NCBI GenBank assembly: GCA_003254885.1
Contig: QANT01001555.1
Span: 1 to 64,000 of the forward strand
Direction: 5' to 3'
DNA length: 64,000 nt
Origin: Purshia tridentata
Lineage: Eukaryota; Streptophyta; Magnoliopsida; Rosales; Rosaceae
In this document: positions 22,660-35,693 of the stretch, one piece after another
Layout of the letters: each line of letters begins with the position of its first letter
How positions within the stretch are numbered: position 1 is the stretch's first letter
Notes under the pieces: generated by a model
The model's input: only the letters and a program-made list of their open reading frames with translations
Database searches by the model: none
What the model was told of the DNA's origin: nothing
Made by a program: the position numbers and the translations under genes

Positions 22660-25559
22660 GGTTGACTCTGTGCGTGCTCAATTTGAGGTTGCTTCGTATG
22701 TGGTTTTATCATCCTGTAAAGGCAGGCTTTACAGGCCATTTCTTAAATTCTTAGACTTTTGAAGATAAGGTTTGCGTTGAAGTTAGAATCCAAAGTCTTG
22801 TGTTAGTGGGTTATGTAAGGCTGAGTATGTGATCTGCCTTTTGTTCCCCTAACACACTTTTGTCTGCTATGATTTGTGCTTCTTGCTTCAGTTGAACTCA
22901 AAGATTCCTTCCAATCCTCCAAAGTTTCCACCCGCTAGAATTCAAACATGCATTGTGCATTGCGTTGAGACAACATTATCCAATTACAATATACACTATT
23001 ATTATATACACATATTAAAGAATGAGAAAACGAAATAATATTGTCTGTTTCTACTTATGTTTTCGTGATCATATTGTGTTTGTGTTTAAATATTATCATC
23101 ATTTTGGACAGTTTCGGATTATACATTTTAAACTTATTTCAAATGAAAGTCTGAAACGAAGTATTTTCACAATATTAACATAGAAAATATACGCAAGAGA
23201 TGACGATCTTGCCTTGGTTGGAAACGTTAATAGTTATTTTCTTTTTCTTTTTGTAAAAAATAAACAATTAATAAGAGCATATATCTTTAGTTCTTTTCTT
23301 ATATTTTCCTCCAATTTAAGGATAAGTTTGGAAAAAAAAATTGATCTCCAATGCTAAAATTGAAATTTTCTCTAAATTTTTTGTTTTGTTTTAATTTATA
23401 GTCTAACATTTGACCTCGGAGGTTTGGAGAGAGTTAGGTAGGTTGGATCTATGCATAGGTCAACCTTTTCTTTTTGGTCAATTCATGAGCCAACCTTTGT
23501 CTCATTATATAAACTACATAAATTATCTTGATTTCTTGAATAATCTCTTAGTTAACAAAAAAAGAAGGAGAATAATCTTGTAGTCTTTTTATATTTCAAA
23601 ATTATTGATTCATGTAAGTTTAATTAAATTAAGAGTTTTCACACGTAGAGTTATTAATTGTGGTATTTTTCCTTATTTTGTTGAAATAGATCTCAAGTTT
23701 GAATCCTTCTTTTCATATAAAAAAGTCAAATTCTTTGTATGTAGGAATAAATAGAGGTAATTTGTAAATGGAAATTGTCTCTTAAAAAAATGTAAGCTAG
23801 CTAGCTTTACTAATCTTTTTCTCGGATCGGGCTTCTCTACCTTTCAATACTTTGCTGTTGGTGCCTTTCATAAAATTTGGTTTATTCAAGCAATCTAATG
23901 ATTAGAGAAGGATACATCAAGTTATTTAATATTTAATTAAAAATATAATATTTCTATCGTCTAGTCTATTAGATCATTTGAAGAAACAAGATTTTACTAA
24001 CCAAACAACACGATCTTGAAAGGTAGAGAAGCTGACTCCCTTTTTCTCATGCTCGTTGTTTTGATGTTTGTTCTATAATATTCTCTTATTTCTTTCCTTG
24101 TATCAAGCCTCACAAAATGGTCATGAATCATTAGTGTGTCTAACCGTCCACGCATAAACAAGGGCCAAACAAGAAAAACATGGCAAAAGAAGGGACTGAA
24201 GGGTTGTATTTGTAATTTTGTATTTCTCTAAAATTTATTAATCACTAATTAAATCTACCATTCTCAAATTATGCCTTATTTGACATGTTGTTTTAAAACT
24301 AAAAACTTTGACACTCTAAATTCAACCATTAAACAATTTACTCCAAAATTGTTAGAAAACTTATCTCTTCGTCATCAATTTTGTAATGTGCATGGCGCCA
24401 TGTTGGCACCACGTGACCTTCTACATGAGAGCTTCTTTCATCTCCTCATTTTATGCTTCAATTGATGATTATTATGAAAATACCCACACAAAAAATGCCA
24501 CAATGTGGCAATATGTGTACAAAATTGACAAAGAAGTTAATTTTCAATGGTTTTAATGTAAATTGTTTAATGGAATTGAGAGGCAAAATATTAAAAAAAA
24601 ACATATTTACTGATAACTGAAAGGGAATTTCGGAAGTTTCATTTATTATGAGCCGGTTTGTGATATTTGGATCCAAAAACAATAAAAAGAGCATCAGTTA
24701 TATGTGATGCGATGTTTGTGTGTTTTTGTCTTGTTGAGATAGCGAAGTATCTGAAACCAAACCAGTAGTGAAGTTAGAAGAAACGACAGACTGGTAGTCT
24801 CGTAGAAGAAGGTGGTGACGATAATCAATTAACCATCAACTTTTGCATGCCTCTGCCACTCCCAAACTTTAATAGTTTCAAACCAAAGCATGAAAATTAA
24901 TTCAAACAAAAAAAATGAAGACCGATATTGTATGGCACAAATCGACAACAATAGCGAATTCAAAGCTTCGATCCATCGTTTTCATGAATTTTTTTTTTTG
25001 TAGGAGCCAAAAATTTAAATATATTTACTGATGGGTCATTATATAATTCTTATAAAAATAAAACATATTCCTAAAGTATTTATAAAAACCATAAATTTTT
25101 TTTAATTTTTTATAAAATATGTATAGAGCATGGGAGATCGAGACCACTTCAGACCCACATGTAACTCTGCCCCTGCTCTTAAAACATTAAAAATAATGAC
25201 ACGTGATTATAGATATCGTTAGTAAATATATCATATATGTATAATAACTAATTAACAACAAAACATTTTAAATGTTTTGCATATTTTTACATATTACTTA
25301 ACATATAGTATTGACTATCATATAATTTCTATAAAAATAAATAAAAAGACATGGCATAAAGTTCCCCCCAACTATAGTGTGAATGATACATTTAAGTGGG
25401 TTTGGTTGGTTTTTCTTTTATTTTGTGAGCAAATGTTTGGTTGTTTGAGGTCAATGAAGAAGAAGACAAGCCATAGTGATTGGCATCTGGGCATAAAGAT
25501 GTTCCTTGATGCTCATATTGATATTAAGACAACTTTAACGTTCCCATCCCATTGAAACC

Positions 25560-25740
25560 TTTTGCACTACGTCTTGATTGGAACGCGGGACTATGACGGT
25601 TTTGCATATAGTCCAAAATCTATGTTGGTCTAAAAATGGATGTTATTACTCGGGACTATGACAGTTAGAGATAATAATCTCACGTAAAAGCCTGAGATTA
25701 ATTATCCAATGGCGGGACTATTACTATTAAGTTGGATAAA
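25560..25740. mobile_element. possible CACTA-type subterminal repeat patch
   Basis: The motif CGGGACTATGAC(G/A)GTT occurs near 25587 and 25651, with a weaker third copy near 25714, after GCACTACGTCTTG at about 25564. Such GACGGTT repeats inside CACTA ends are common in plants. No second end or transposase was found. Confidence 0.25.
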
Positions 25741-27435
25741 CCGAAGTCTTGATTTAATAAACAAAAATATAACCTATACAATAAATTAATTGGTAAATAC
25801 TAAAAAGTATACTTTGGAAGCGTCTCTGATAAAATAACCCTCTTAAATTATTAGATGATGTTCGGGAAACGTTGTTGCCGGGTTTGGGAAATGTATGTGG
25901 GTGGGTTGGAGAGTTTGGGTGCTTTTTCTTCGTTTTTTTTTTTAAAGAAAATCTTTCTTAATTTTTGTTTTTAAGCTTTTAAAAACAATTAAGTTTTAAA
26001 ATAATCATTAAATACAAATAAGCGTCATATCAACTTCTTTGACGAAGCTCGTTACAGACTTAATAGATTATATCAAATTACAATAACTTATAAATTTAGA
26101 TAGTAAAGTGAGACAATTTAAATTTAAAAAGTGCAAACTAATAAAAGTGTGACTTTCATGAAACATTTGTGTGAATAAGCTTTAATATTTTGTTGTTGGA
26201 ATAGCAAATCAGTGAACATGGTAACATTATCATAGTAATTAAAAGCCGCAAGGATTTGATGCTCTTCTTCAAAGGACCTCAAAGGAGAGAATCTTGGAGT
26301 ATCTAAACAGTACAAATCTAGATGGGGATCTTTAATATTTTGTTTTTATGGAAAATCTTTACCCTTAATGAAACATTGCCCATTGGCATGTGCATTAGGT
26401 TGAATTTTTTACACTTATTCTTTATTTTCATTAGGGTAGCGATTTTCACATTTCTATTTTATAAACTTGCACTCTTCTTTTTTTTTATATGCTAAATTAT
26501 CAAGGGTTAATATATATATATATATAAATACATAAAATTGGAGTGTTAAAATCATTACCTTAAAATAATAATATATTTAGAGTAGTATTTATCTGTTTTG
26601 AACTATAAGCCTTTTAGTTTTTCATGATAATTTGTGTTTTAATGGGAGTTTGTTGGCCTTCTTTATTATTGCTTGTCTGAATCGATGTATTGAAGTAGAT
26701 TCCTCGTCCTTGTAGTATGTTTGAAAAATTTTGGTAGTAAATCCAAAAATCAGTAGTTTTTTGGTAGTTTTTTCAAATTTTCCTATTTATTATTCAAAAG
26801 GCAAGTCATTTCTTAACCAAAAAAAAGAAAAGAAAAGTCATTTACTCATTTTCCAGAACTTTGGATTTTCCTTCTGTCCTGACATTCTTAGTTATCAAGA
26901 ATAGATAAGGAGAACTAAATTAGTTGAATAAAAAGTAAAGGTATTTATGTAAAAAAGAAGAGGGATAGCAATGCCATGTGGCAAACAAAATTGAAAATTT
27001 TAAATGGGAAATTTTTTTTACCATTAAAAATTTTTTTGTTTACACTTGTTACTTCTGAAAATTATGTTCAAATGCTCAAACTCCTGCAGTGTCAAGTAGT
27101 GCTCGAAATTTTTCAAATAGTGTTTAAAGGAGGTTCAATTCAAGCACTATTGAAGAGATACTTTTAACTTTTAAAAAATGACTAAATATTTTTATAGAAA
27201 CACAAATTTTGATTAAATTTTCAAATTTCCAAAATTAAGAAATCATTTATAATATTTTATATTACACAAATATAGAAGAAGTTAGAGACACTCTGTATTT
27301 TTTTGCCACGTAGGTTGCCTGGCCTGCTTCTGTGTATGGATCGCCAACTATATAACCTCGCTTGGTTCTTGTCCCCGTTTTTAAAATGCTCACAACCTTC
27401 TCCTCCCATTTGTCCGCAACTAGATTCGATTAGCC

Positions 27436-30400
27436 ATGGCGGTCTCAGGGTCATTCATCAGACCAAATCAGTATTTCTCTTCTTGTCTCAACACTCCAAG
27501 TCCAAGACTAAATCATAGTTACAGAAAACAGGTTTAATGAATTACATCTCCATGTGCTCTACTGTTCCTTTCTGTTTTCTATTTCTGCAAATGGGCTCCA
27601 TGATTTCCAACTAAAGAAGATGCTTCTCATTTTCCCTATTATTTTGTGTTGGTGTTCCTTTCTGGGTTTCTGATATATTCTGAATCTCTTTTCCTGATGT
27701 GGGTTGTGTCAAAACACTATATTTATTGATGTTCCAATGGTTGTTTTGATCATCTGTGGCAGTTCTGTTTGAAGGCCTCCGCTGGTAACTCAGATGGTGA
27801 GGACCGCAAGTTGACAAGAAAAGAGAAAGATGGATGGAAGATTGAGTACTCTGGCGAAAAACCAGCCACGCCATTGTTGGACACAATCAATTACCCAGCT
27901 CACATGAAGAATCTATCCACACAGGTAGGAAGACAACAGCTTTTGTTTTGTTGGTGCTCTTCGTAACTTTACTCGTCTATGTCGTCAAAATTGCGTAACA
28001 TTTTCTTCAGGATCTTGAACAACTTGCAGCAGAGCTCAGAGTAGATATTGTTTACGGTGTTTCACAATCAGGTGGGCATCTTAGTTCTAGCTTGGGTGTG
28101 GTGGAGCTGACAGTGGCACTGCATCATGTGTTCAACACCCCTGAAGACAAAATAATATGGGATGTTGGCCATCAGGTGCAATAAACATTCTTTTATCTAC
28201 TTTAATTGAAAAGAAAATGTTCTGCTTTTATTTGCAATATTTTTGTCACAGACATTAAATTATAGTGATCTACACAAAGGTTCTGAGAGAGAAGCAATAA
28301 GTTGTGCAGGCATATTCTCATAAAATCCTTACTGGAAGGAGGTCCAAGATGCATACAATTAGGAAAACTTCAGGCCTTGCAGGGTTTCCTAAAAGGGATG
28401 AGAGCATTCACGATGCTTTTGGTGCAGGGCACAGTTCTACAAGCATATCTGCTGGTTTAGGTACCTCTATTCTCACCTTAACCACCAGCCCCCCTGCTAA
28501 ACCACTTTCAATCTTAAAGTTAACATAACATACGTCCAAGATACATAGATGAATACTTTTTCTTATATCATCCACCTTTTCCCTAAAAACTATTGGCAGG
28601 CATGGCAGTTGCAAGAGACATACTTGGGAAGAACAATAATATCATTTCAGTGATTGGAGATGGAGCCATGACTGCAGGGCAAGCGTATGAGGCCATGAAC
28701 AATGCAGGATACCTTGATGCTAACCTTATCGTCATATTGAATGACAATAAGCAAGTCTCTTTACCCACCGCCACTCTTGATGGCCCTGCAAAGCCAGTTG
28801 GAGCCCTCAGCAGCGCTCTAACCAAGCTCCAAGCAAGCACCCAATTTCGCAAACTTCGAGAAGCTGCAAAAGTAAACCTTTAAGCTTATAAATAATGATC
28901 CCTTCCTACCTGTTAATTTTACTTCAAGATCTAACTTCAAAAATATCTTTCATAGAGCATTACGAAGCAAATTGGAGGCCAAACACATGAAGTTGCAGCA
29001 AAAGTAGATGAGTACGCAAGGGGCATGATCAGTGCTTCTGGGTCCACTCTCTTTGAGGAGCTCGGGTTATATTATATTGGTCCAGTGGATGGGCATAATG
29101 TTGCAGACTTAGTCACCATTTTCCAGAGAGTGAAAGCCATGCCTGCCCCAGGGCCAGTTTTGATCCACATCATGACAGAGAAAGGCAAGGGCTATCCCCC
29201 AGCTGAGGCAGCTGCTGATAAAATGCATGGTGAGACTTGAACTTTATGATCCCGTACTCTTGTTAAGAATCCTTATGCTGATACTTTTTCCCTTATACTT
29301 TCAGGGGTTGTCAAGTTTGACCCAAGAACAGGCAAGCAATTTAAGTCCAAATCCCCTACACTTTCATATACTCAGTACTTTGCTGAATCTCTAATAAAGG
29401 AAGCTGAAACGGATGAGAAGATTGTAGCCATCCATGCGGCAATGGGTGGCGGAACTGGTCTCAATTATTTCCAGAAGAGGTTTCCAGATCGTTGCTTCGA
29501 TGTGGGGATTGCTGAGCAACATGCCGTTACATTTGCAGCTGGTTTAGCTGCAGAAGGCCTCAAGCCATTCTGTGCAATCTACTCATCATTCCTGCAACGA
29601 GGATATGATCAGGTGAGGCTGAGCTAATAAAAGAGAAAAAAGCAATTGTAGTTTGCATTTCAAACTTATTTTCTACGAAATCACTGCTTGATATGACTCT
29701 AATGACTTATAATGGGTGAACAGGTGATTCATGATGTAGATCTTCAAAAACTACCTGTTCGCTTTGCAATGGATAGAGCTGGATTGGTTGGTGCAGATGG
29801 GCCCACCCATTGTGGAGCATTTGATATCACGTACATGGCTTGCTTGCCCAACATGGTGGTTATGGCTCCATCTGATGAAGCTGAACTGATGAACATGGTC
29901 GCCACAGCAGCAGTCATAGATGATAGACCTTGCTGCTTCAGGTTTCCAAGAGGCAATGGTATTGGAGCACTTCTTCCTGCTAATAACAGAGGAACCCCAC
30001 TTGAGGTTAGTATAAATAAAAACCAAAATTATTAACTGATGGATACCAAACAGATAGCTGATTAGATATTTCTTCAATAATTATTTAATAGATTGGTAAA
30101 GGAAGAATACTGATAGAAGGCAGTAGAGTTGCGCTTTTGGGATATGGTTCCATAGTTCAACAATGTGTGGAAGCTGCAAGCATGCTGAAAAAACGGGACA
30201 TATCTGTGACGGTAGCTGATGCAAGATTTTGCAAACCTTTGGATACAGATCTAATCAAGCAACTGGCCAATGAGCATGAAATCCTCATTACAGTGGAAGA
30301 AGGTTCAATTGGAGGTTTTGGATCTCATGTATCACACTTCCTAAGTTTAAGTGGCATTCTAGATGGACCACTCAAGGTACTAAATTTCATAGTACTCATA

Positions 30401-30626
30401 TAGCATTTCTGATTTTTGTTCCTTTTGACCTTATTATTTCTTTTTGTTCACCCTGAAATTTTGGGAGCTTTCTTTGCAGTTGAGAGCAATGGTACTTCCT
30501 GATAGATACATTGATCATGGAGCACCCCAGGATCAGATTGCAGAAGCAGGGCTTTCCTCGAGGCATATCTCGGCAACAGTATTATCTCTATTAGGGAGGC
30601 CAAAAGAAGCTCTTCAGTTCAACTGA
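27436..30626 (+). CDS. DXS2: 1-deoxy-D-xylulose-5-phosphate synthase, type II (DXS2-like), plastid
   Basis: Ten exons: 27436-27531, 27763-27924, 28011-28175, 28310-28460, 28600-28871, 28956-29229, 29305-29612, 29724-30005, 30092-30376, 30480-30626; 713 aa. It condenses pyruvate and glyceraldehyde 3-phosphate to DXP, the entry and main control step of the plastid MEP isoprenoid pathway, using thiamine diphosphate. A Ser-rich transit peptide ([12 protein letters not shown]) precedes [18 protein letters not shown]. Visible sites: H109 in [12 protein letters not shown] at 211-213 with the downstream NDN of the cofactor motif, the catalytic-type Glu near 444 in [12 protein letters not shown], and [26 protein letters not shown] and [16 protein letters not shown] match the type II clade rather than CLA1-like type I; that clade often serves specialised terpenoids. 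One oddity: Ser144 where YPHK is usual. Confidence 0.95.
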
Positions 30627-31554
30627 GTTGTAGTGGACTCAATGTGTAGCCATGGTAGCTGTAAATATCAGTTACATCTTCAGGAGTTTTATTTGGCCAT
30701 CTGGCTTAAGAAAAATGTGAAGAACCCAACTACAGAGAGCTGATTTGGGGTCTGCTCACATATTATGTCTGAAGACCCCTTGAATCCACATCTCGAGATC
30801 TATATCACTACACAGCACCAGTCATTTAGGGATCATATATGAACACTCGGCGCATAATTAGTGCTTATGTGTGCTACCAGTTGTATTACAATGGACACAG
30901 TATCAAACTTGAAACAAAGCAACAGAAATTATTTTTCTTGCAGAGAACTCTCACTGATGTGTCCTACTCATTTATAAATCGGTTTATGGGCATATCTGCA
31001 GAATGAAAAGTATAAATGGCTAAATGTGCATAGGAGGACCGAAAAAAAGAAAGACGTGTAGATATTACGAATTGTGTCAACAATAATATCGTGTCAACAA
31101 TAATCTCTGCAGTTTATGGGAATATCTGCAGAATGAAAAGTAGAATGGCCAAATGTGCACAGGAGGACTGAAGAAACAAAGTCATGTAGAAATTATGAAT
31201 TACGTCATCAATAATCTCTGCAGAAACACATACCATCTGGGGTAATATCTTTCTCAAAAAAACTTTGAGGATAGCAATTAAATTTCCTACTAATTTTGCT
31301 ATTTCATCTAGAAAACACAAGTCATTTTGCAATTTAAAGTAGGGTAAGTACCTTGCCTACCAAGACTCAAAATTTTCAAATACTGAGAATGTGCGTCCAT
31401 GAAGATCAATCATTTGGCAGCAGCTTGCAACACAGGTGTGTGCATAAAGTGATTACACAGCCAATCAAACAGTTGGTGAATCCATCAGCAGAAAAGATCA
31501 ATATTGCCTTTGCCGATCTAACAGTAAAATTGACTACAACATCCCAATGGGGAT
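30627..31554. other. intergenic between convergent DXS and PPR genes
   Basis: It holds the 3' UTRs of both genes. Apart from a tandem duplication at about 30981-31223, no feature is recognised. Confidence 0.6.
30981..31223. repeat. tandem duplication, unit about 115-130 bp
   Basis: Two adjacent diverged copies start with GTTTATGGG(C/A)ATATCTGCAG at about 30982 and 31112 and end with AATAATCTCTGCAG. They lie downstream of DXS. Confidence 0.8.
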
Positions 31555-33771
31555 TTACCAATAGTCTCCACAGGAACAAAATCCATCCTTAAAATGATGG
31601 AATCTCTTAGCATCCCGAGCAATTATTTGTCTCCCAATAACTTTGGTGACAAATTTTATCCAGGAATGACAGTCCCCACAAACTTTAAGGTTCTTAAATA
31701 TCCTGATAATGGTATTCTTATCACTACTCATCAATAGAGCAAAGGCAATGGCTAATTTCTCGCTGTGATAGTACAAAGATCTCTTCTTGTTCTCCTCATC
31801 CAAGTCATGCAACACAAATTTTGTATCAGGAACATAACCCAAGATTTCTACCTTCTCAATCAGTTTTTCTAATGTTTCATTTATCTCTCTAGATCTTGGA
31901 TGGGACAAATCTCCAGCCATGAAAGTGTGAACCTTCCTATCCACTTCAACCCAACTCATTGCAGGATTCTTCTTAATTTTCATATCCCTCATTGTGCTTT
32001 TCATCCCAATAACTTGACTCCAATTACCAGTTGAAGCATAAATATTTGACAACAGGACATGAGACCCCTCGTCACCAGGAGCAAGTTCAAGCACTTTATT
32101 TACAGCTCTTTCTGCCATCTCCACCTCCCCATGAAGTTTACATGCACTTAGCAGTGTTCTCCATAAGACTACATCTGGACTTCTAACTTGTTTTATTAAT
32201 GTTTCAGCCTCTTCAAGCCTCCCACATCGCCCAAGCAAATCAACCATGCAAGCGTAGTGATCTCTAGTCAACTCAATATTATAATTATTCCTAATGGCAG
32301 CAAAGATTTGGCAGCCTTCTCGAACCAATCCTGAATTGTTGCATGCCAAGAGAATACTCAAAATTGTCACATCATTTGGTTCAAGCCCAAAGTCTCTCAT
32401 TTCATTAAAAAGATGAAGTGCTTCGTGTCCAAATCCGTTCTGGGCATAACTATATATCATGGAGTTCATAGATACCAAATCAATTTCAATTAAGGCATCA
32501 AAAACAGACCTTGCCATTTCTGTACTTCCGCATTTCCCATACAAGTTAATGAGAGCAGCACCAGCATATATGTCTCTATCCAATCCAAATTTTGTGACCA
32601 TGGCATGGATTTGTTTACCTTCATAAATCATAGCAAGGCTTGAGCAAGCCTGAAGAACACTAGATAGCGTGAAAGAATTTGGAACTGTTGAATTACGAAT
32701 CATTTTTCTGAACTTTGTCAAAGCTAACTCTTCTCTGCCATTTCGCACAAGGGCCACAATAAGAGATGTCCACGTTACCTGGTTTGGATGCAAAAACCCT
32801 TTGAAAATCCTTAGAGAATCATCAATCAAGCCACATCTAGCATACATGGTTAGTAGTGAAGTCTGTGAAGCCACAGCAGGTTCAGAACCAGACTTGATAA
32901 CAAGACCATGAACCAACTTACCATTAGTTAAATCCTCTAAATTCCCACAAGTGATCAAGATGCTAGCAAAAGTATACTCATTAGCCTTAATTCCTTGGTT
33001 GATCATGTCCCCAAAAACCTCTAGAGCTTCACCATCATCACCATGCTTAGAGTAACCAACAATCAACGCCGTAAACAACACAACATCTTTGTCCACAACA
33101 CGATTCGAGACCAACCGGGCATCCTTCATTCTGCCACACTTTGCATACATATCAACAAGGGCACTGCCAACAAACACATTTGACACTTCTAGACCCAAAA
33201 CCACTGACAGCCCATGAGCTTTCCGGCCTTCATGTACAAGACCAAGATCAGAAAAAGCCTTGAAAACACATGAAAACGTGTATTCATCTGGGAAAACTCC
33301 GTCAGGGGCCATCCTCTTATACAACCCAATAGCCTCCTTACTGTTTTTGTGGCTAATATAAGAGGAAATCATAGAATTCCAGATCACTATATGCCTGTTA
33401 GGCAACTCATCGAACAGTTTACGTGCATGGCCAATGGTACCACACTTCAAAAACGCATCAACGAGCTTATTACCTAAATTGAGGTGTATGCAACCGGATT
33501 TGATCATATGGGTTTGAACCATTCCCACGTCTATCAGGGACCTTTTGTGGGTACATTGTCGAAGCAGAGAAGAGTAGAACTGTGAGGCCTCTGTGAGGCT
33601 CGTGTTCTTAAAGGAGGCGTCAAAGCAGCTTTGACTTTGAGCAGTAGATGTCAAACACTTGAGGTGGCTGAGTTGGCTTAGTCTGAGTACGCTCATTTCA
33701 ATGGCTATGATATTATGAGCAAATTCAAAAGCTTTGGCAAATCCATTTCCCATATCAATAGAATCAAACAT
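31555..33771 (-). CDS. PLS-DYW class pentatricopeptide repeat protein (At5g65570-like)
   Basis: One uninterrupted frame of 738 aa, as usual for intronless plant PPR genes. PLS-subfamily proteins bind single-stranded organellar RNA, and the DYW domain catalyses C-to-U editing. Tandem P, L and S motifs run from about residue 70 (for example NSMISSYISHKNSKEAIGLY, TALIVGYSKHGDDGEALEVF), followed by E motifs. The DYW domain has the deaminase signature HSE at 669-671, the zinc-binding CGDC near 698-701, and ends in CGDYW. The N-terminus is probably a mitochondrial or plastid presequence; translation could start at the first Met or at Met26 (MSVLRLSQ). The similarity to Arabidopsis At5g65570 is from memory and is a family-level call. 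The target RNA site is unknown. Confidence 0.92.
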   Translation of the reverse strand: MFDSIDMGNGFAKAFEFAHNIIAIEMSVLRLSQLSHLKCLTSTAQSQSCFDASFKNTSLTEASQFYSSLLRQCTHKRSLIDVGMVQTHMIKSGCIHLNLGNKLVDAFLKCGTIGHARKLFDELPNRHIVIWNSMISSYISHKNSKEAIGLYKRMAPDGVFPDEYTFSCVFKAFSDLGLVHEGRKAHGLSVVLGLEVSNVFVGSALVDMYAKCGRMKDARLVSNRVVDKDVVLFTALIVGYSKHGDDGEALEVFGDMINQGIKANEYTFASILITCGNLEDLTNGKLVHGLVIKSGSEPAVASQTSLLTMYARCGLIDDSLRIFKGFLHPNQVTWTSLIVALVRNGREELALTKFRKMIRNSTVPNSFTLSSVLQACSSLAMIYEGKQIHAMVTKFGLDRDIYAGAALINLYGKCGSTEMARSVFDALIEIDLVSMNSMIYSYAQNGFGHEALHLFNEMRDFGLEPNDVTILSILLACNNSGLVREGCQIFAAIRNNYNIELTRDHYACMVDLLGRCGRLEEAETLIKQVRSPDVVLWRTLLSACKLHGEVEMAERAVNKVLELAPGDEGSHVLLSNIYASTGNWSQVIGMKSTMRDMKIKKNPAMSWVEVDRKVHTFMAGDLSHPRSREINETLEKLIEKVEILGYVPDTKFVLHDLDEENKKRSLYYHSEKLAIAFALLMSSDKNTIIRIFKNLKVCGDCHSWIKFVTKVIGRQIIARDAKRFHHFKDGFCSCGDYW

Positions 33772-33927
33772 TCACGCTCTCACTGTCACTGTCACTCTCA
33801 CTACTCCCAGCTCCACGCTATTCCCTCTTGTCCGAATAGACAAAGACAGCCCTCGCTCGAAAACTAATCCCCTGCATATCCCCATCCGGTTGTCTCTATC
33901 TGGAAACACAGAACATTCTGCTTCCCA
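33772..33927. promoter_or_regulatory. short divergent intergenic region upstream of the PPR gene
   Basis: Only 156 bp separate the PPR start on the minus strand from a possible plus-strand ATG at 33928. If both were real they would share this promoter. No clear TATA box is seen. Confidence 0.35.
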
Positions 33928-33975
33928 ATGGCTTCATCGATGATTTTGCGGCGGATGATTCAAGCTCACTCTCAG
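33928..33975 (+). other. possible orphan first exon (16 codons)
   Basis: ATG at 33928 opens MASSMILRRMIQAHSQ, basic and Ser-containing like the start of an organellar presequence, then CAG|gtgcta at 33975/33976. No convincing next exon was found; it may be the start of the decayed PPR gene that follows. Confidence 0.25.
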
Positions 33976-34104
33976 GTGCTACAATTTGCTATTGATGTCA
34001 TTATCTAACTGCATTTGTAGATGTTAGACGATATGATTTCTCATAGTATATGATACAATGATTTAATGGCTACTGCAAGGTTGGGACAATGATTGATGCC
34101 CATT

Positions 34105-34460
34105 CCTTTTGCTTACAGTGCCTTGATAGTTGGGCTGTGCAAAGAGAGAAAAATGCAGGAAGCATTGTTACTGCTAGATAATTAAGATGATAAGTAGTGG
34201 TGTGAAACCCTACAGTCTCTATTTATAGTCTTATACAACTCTGATTAAACAAGGAATAGTCACAGATTGATTGACTTACATATCATATTAGTTGATTCAT
34301 ATGGACCTATGAGATTGTGCATTTGGTGTTTTGAAGTGCATGCTTGATGCTGGTTGCAAAATTAATTGATTTCGAAATTGATTTAGAGATCCTTGAATAA
34401 GTTGGTCATGGTTTCACCAATATTAACACTATATAGGACTTTGCAAAGGGTAGATTAAGG
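34105..34460 (+). pseudogene. remnant of a P-class PPR gene
   Basis: Plus-strand frames give PPR-like pieces: PFAYSALIVGLCKERKMQEA then LLLLDN at 34105-34182, YTTLIKQGIVTD near 34234, CAFGVLKCMLDAGCKIN near 34317, and GLCKG near 34435. They lie in different frames and are cut by stops, so the gene is dead. The order fits P-class repeats of about 35 residues. It sits just beyond the intact DYW gene on the opposite strand. Confidence 0.6.
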
Positions 34461-35693
34461 ATAATTATAATTCTCTTCTTAATTGTTGGTTTGAGCTGCT
34501 AGTGTATGGAGAGGCAGTAATGCTGGTGGGTACCGGATACCACCAATATTGAAGGGTTTTGCTTTAGAATACAACAATGCTTAGCCACATAAGAAAAGTA
34601 TGTAAATGGTTTAACCAATGTTTATTCTACCCATTAATTTGTCTAAACATAATAAACAAAACTGACTAATTTGCTTCCCGGCCATATAAATACAGATACA
34701 AAATGTTTCTTCAGGAAAATACATATGTTCTCCTACCAGTTTCGAACTTGTGAATAATCATAAATTAGGTTGTTTCTTAATGAACTTGTATTTCACAATT
34801 TGGAAAATTACCCTATTTGTATATAAAGATTTTTAATATATATTTGTCCTATTATGTGTATAGGGGAGGTTTATAGAGGGGGCAAAATGCATCGTATATT
34901 GGATATATCAACTCTCAATTCAATATAATGAATCGAATCGTTTACATTTGATATTCTTATATATTTAATGTTAGTATTTGTGAGTTTAAGGACAAAATGG
35001 TCATAAAATTTGAACAGTTGTACTCCTGCATAAGATAAAACAAAGCTTTATTGTCTAAAATTTGGACCAAATTTTGATTTTTGACTTAATTGTAACAAAA
35101 TATTAACTACTAGAATTTGATTGAAAAATAAAAATGAAAATATGGGGACTCAATTAAAACAAGGATCAAACAACGAGCAAAATATTATAGCCTCGAACTT
35201 CAAGATCGGCACGTTAATTAATCTTGAGGTCGAGCACCGATCGAACACCAAGCCCAAAGCTACATAACCTATATAGACTGTATTTCATATACTTTACCTA
35301 TTCCCATTTTCATTTCATTCTCATTCCTTAAGTGATGATGATATATTGATATCTAACTATAAAATTAGAAATAACTTTATTTGAAAATAATTTAGTGATA
35401 ACAAAATATATTTTTACATATAAATTAGTTTATGATAAGTTATACAAAATCCTTACTTTCTATGAATGTTTCACTACTGAGGCTGGTTTTATGTGAAATT
35501 AATAACCAAGTGCAACTTTATTATTTTAGAAGCAAGGGGTTTCAATGTTCCTAGGGGAAGAAACACAAATAGAAAACATGGCCTGCTAGCTTGTTATTCA
35601 TTATGTGATTCACTGTTTTCTTCCATCCTTTCAAAGTGGAAAAGATGAATATCCCAAAGTGATAAGACCAGACTAGACATAGAGGCTTGTTTG

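Larger units (their letters stand above)
21429..27435. other. 6-kb AT-rich intergenic region
   Basis: No intact gene recognised. It contains the 3' UTR of the exostosin gene at the start, a LINE RNase H remnant near 22.5 kb, a short patch resembling CACTA subterminal repeats near 25.6 kb, and the promoter of the DXS gene at the end. Remaining short open frames look random. Confidence 0.6.

Noticed and set aside
24458-24694. Small minus-strand open frame in the 21-27 kb gap
   Set aside because: Composition follows AT-rich noncoding DNA; no motif or splice context.
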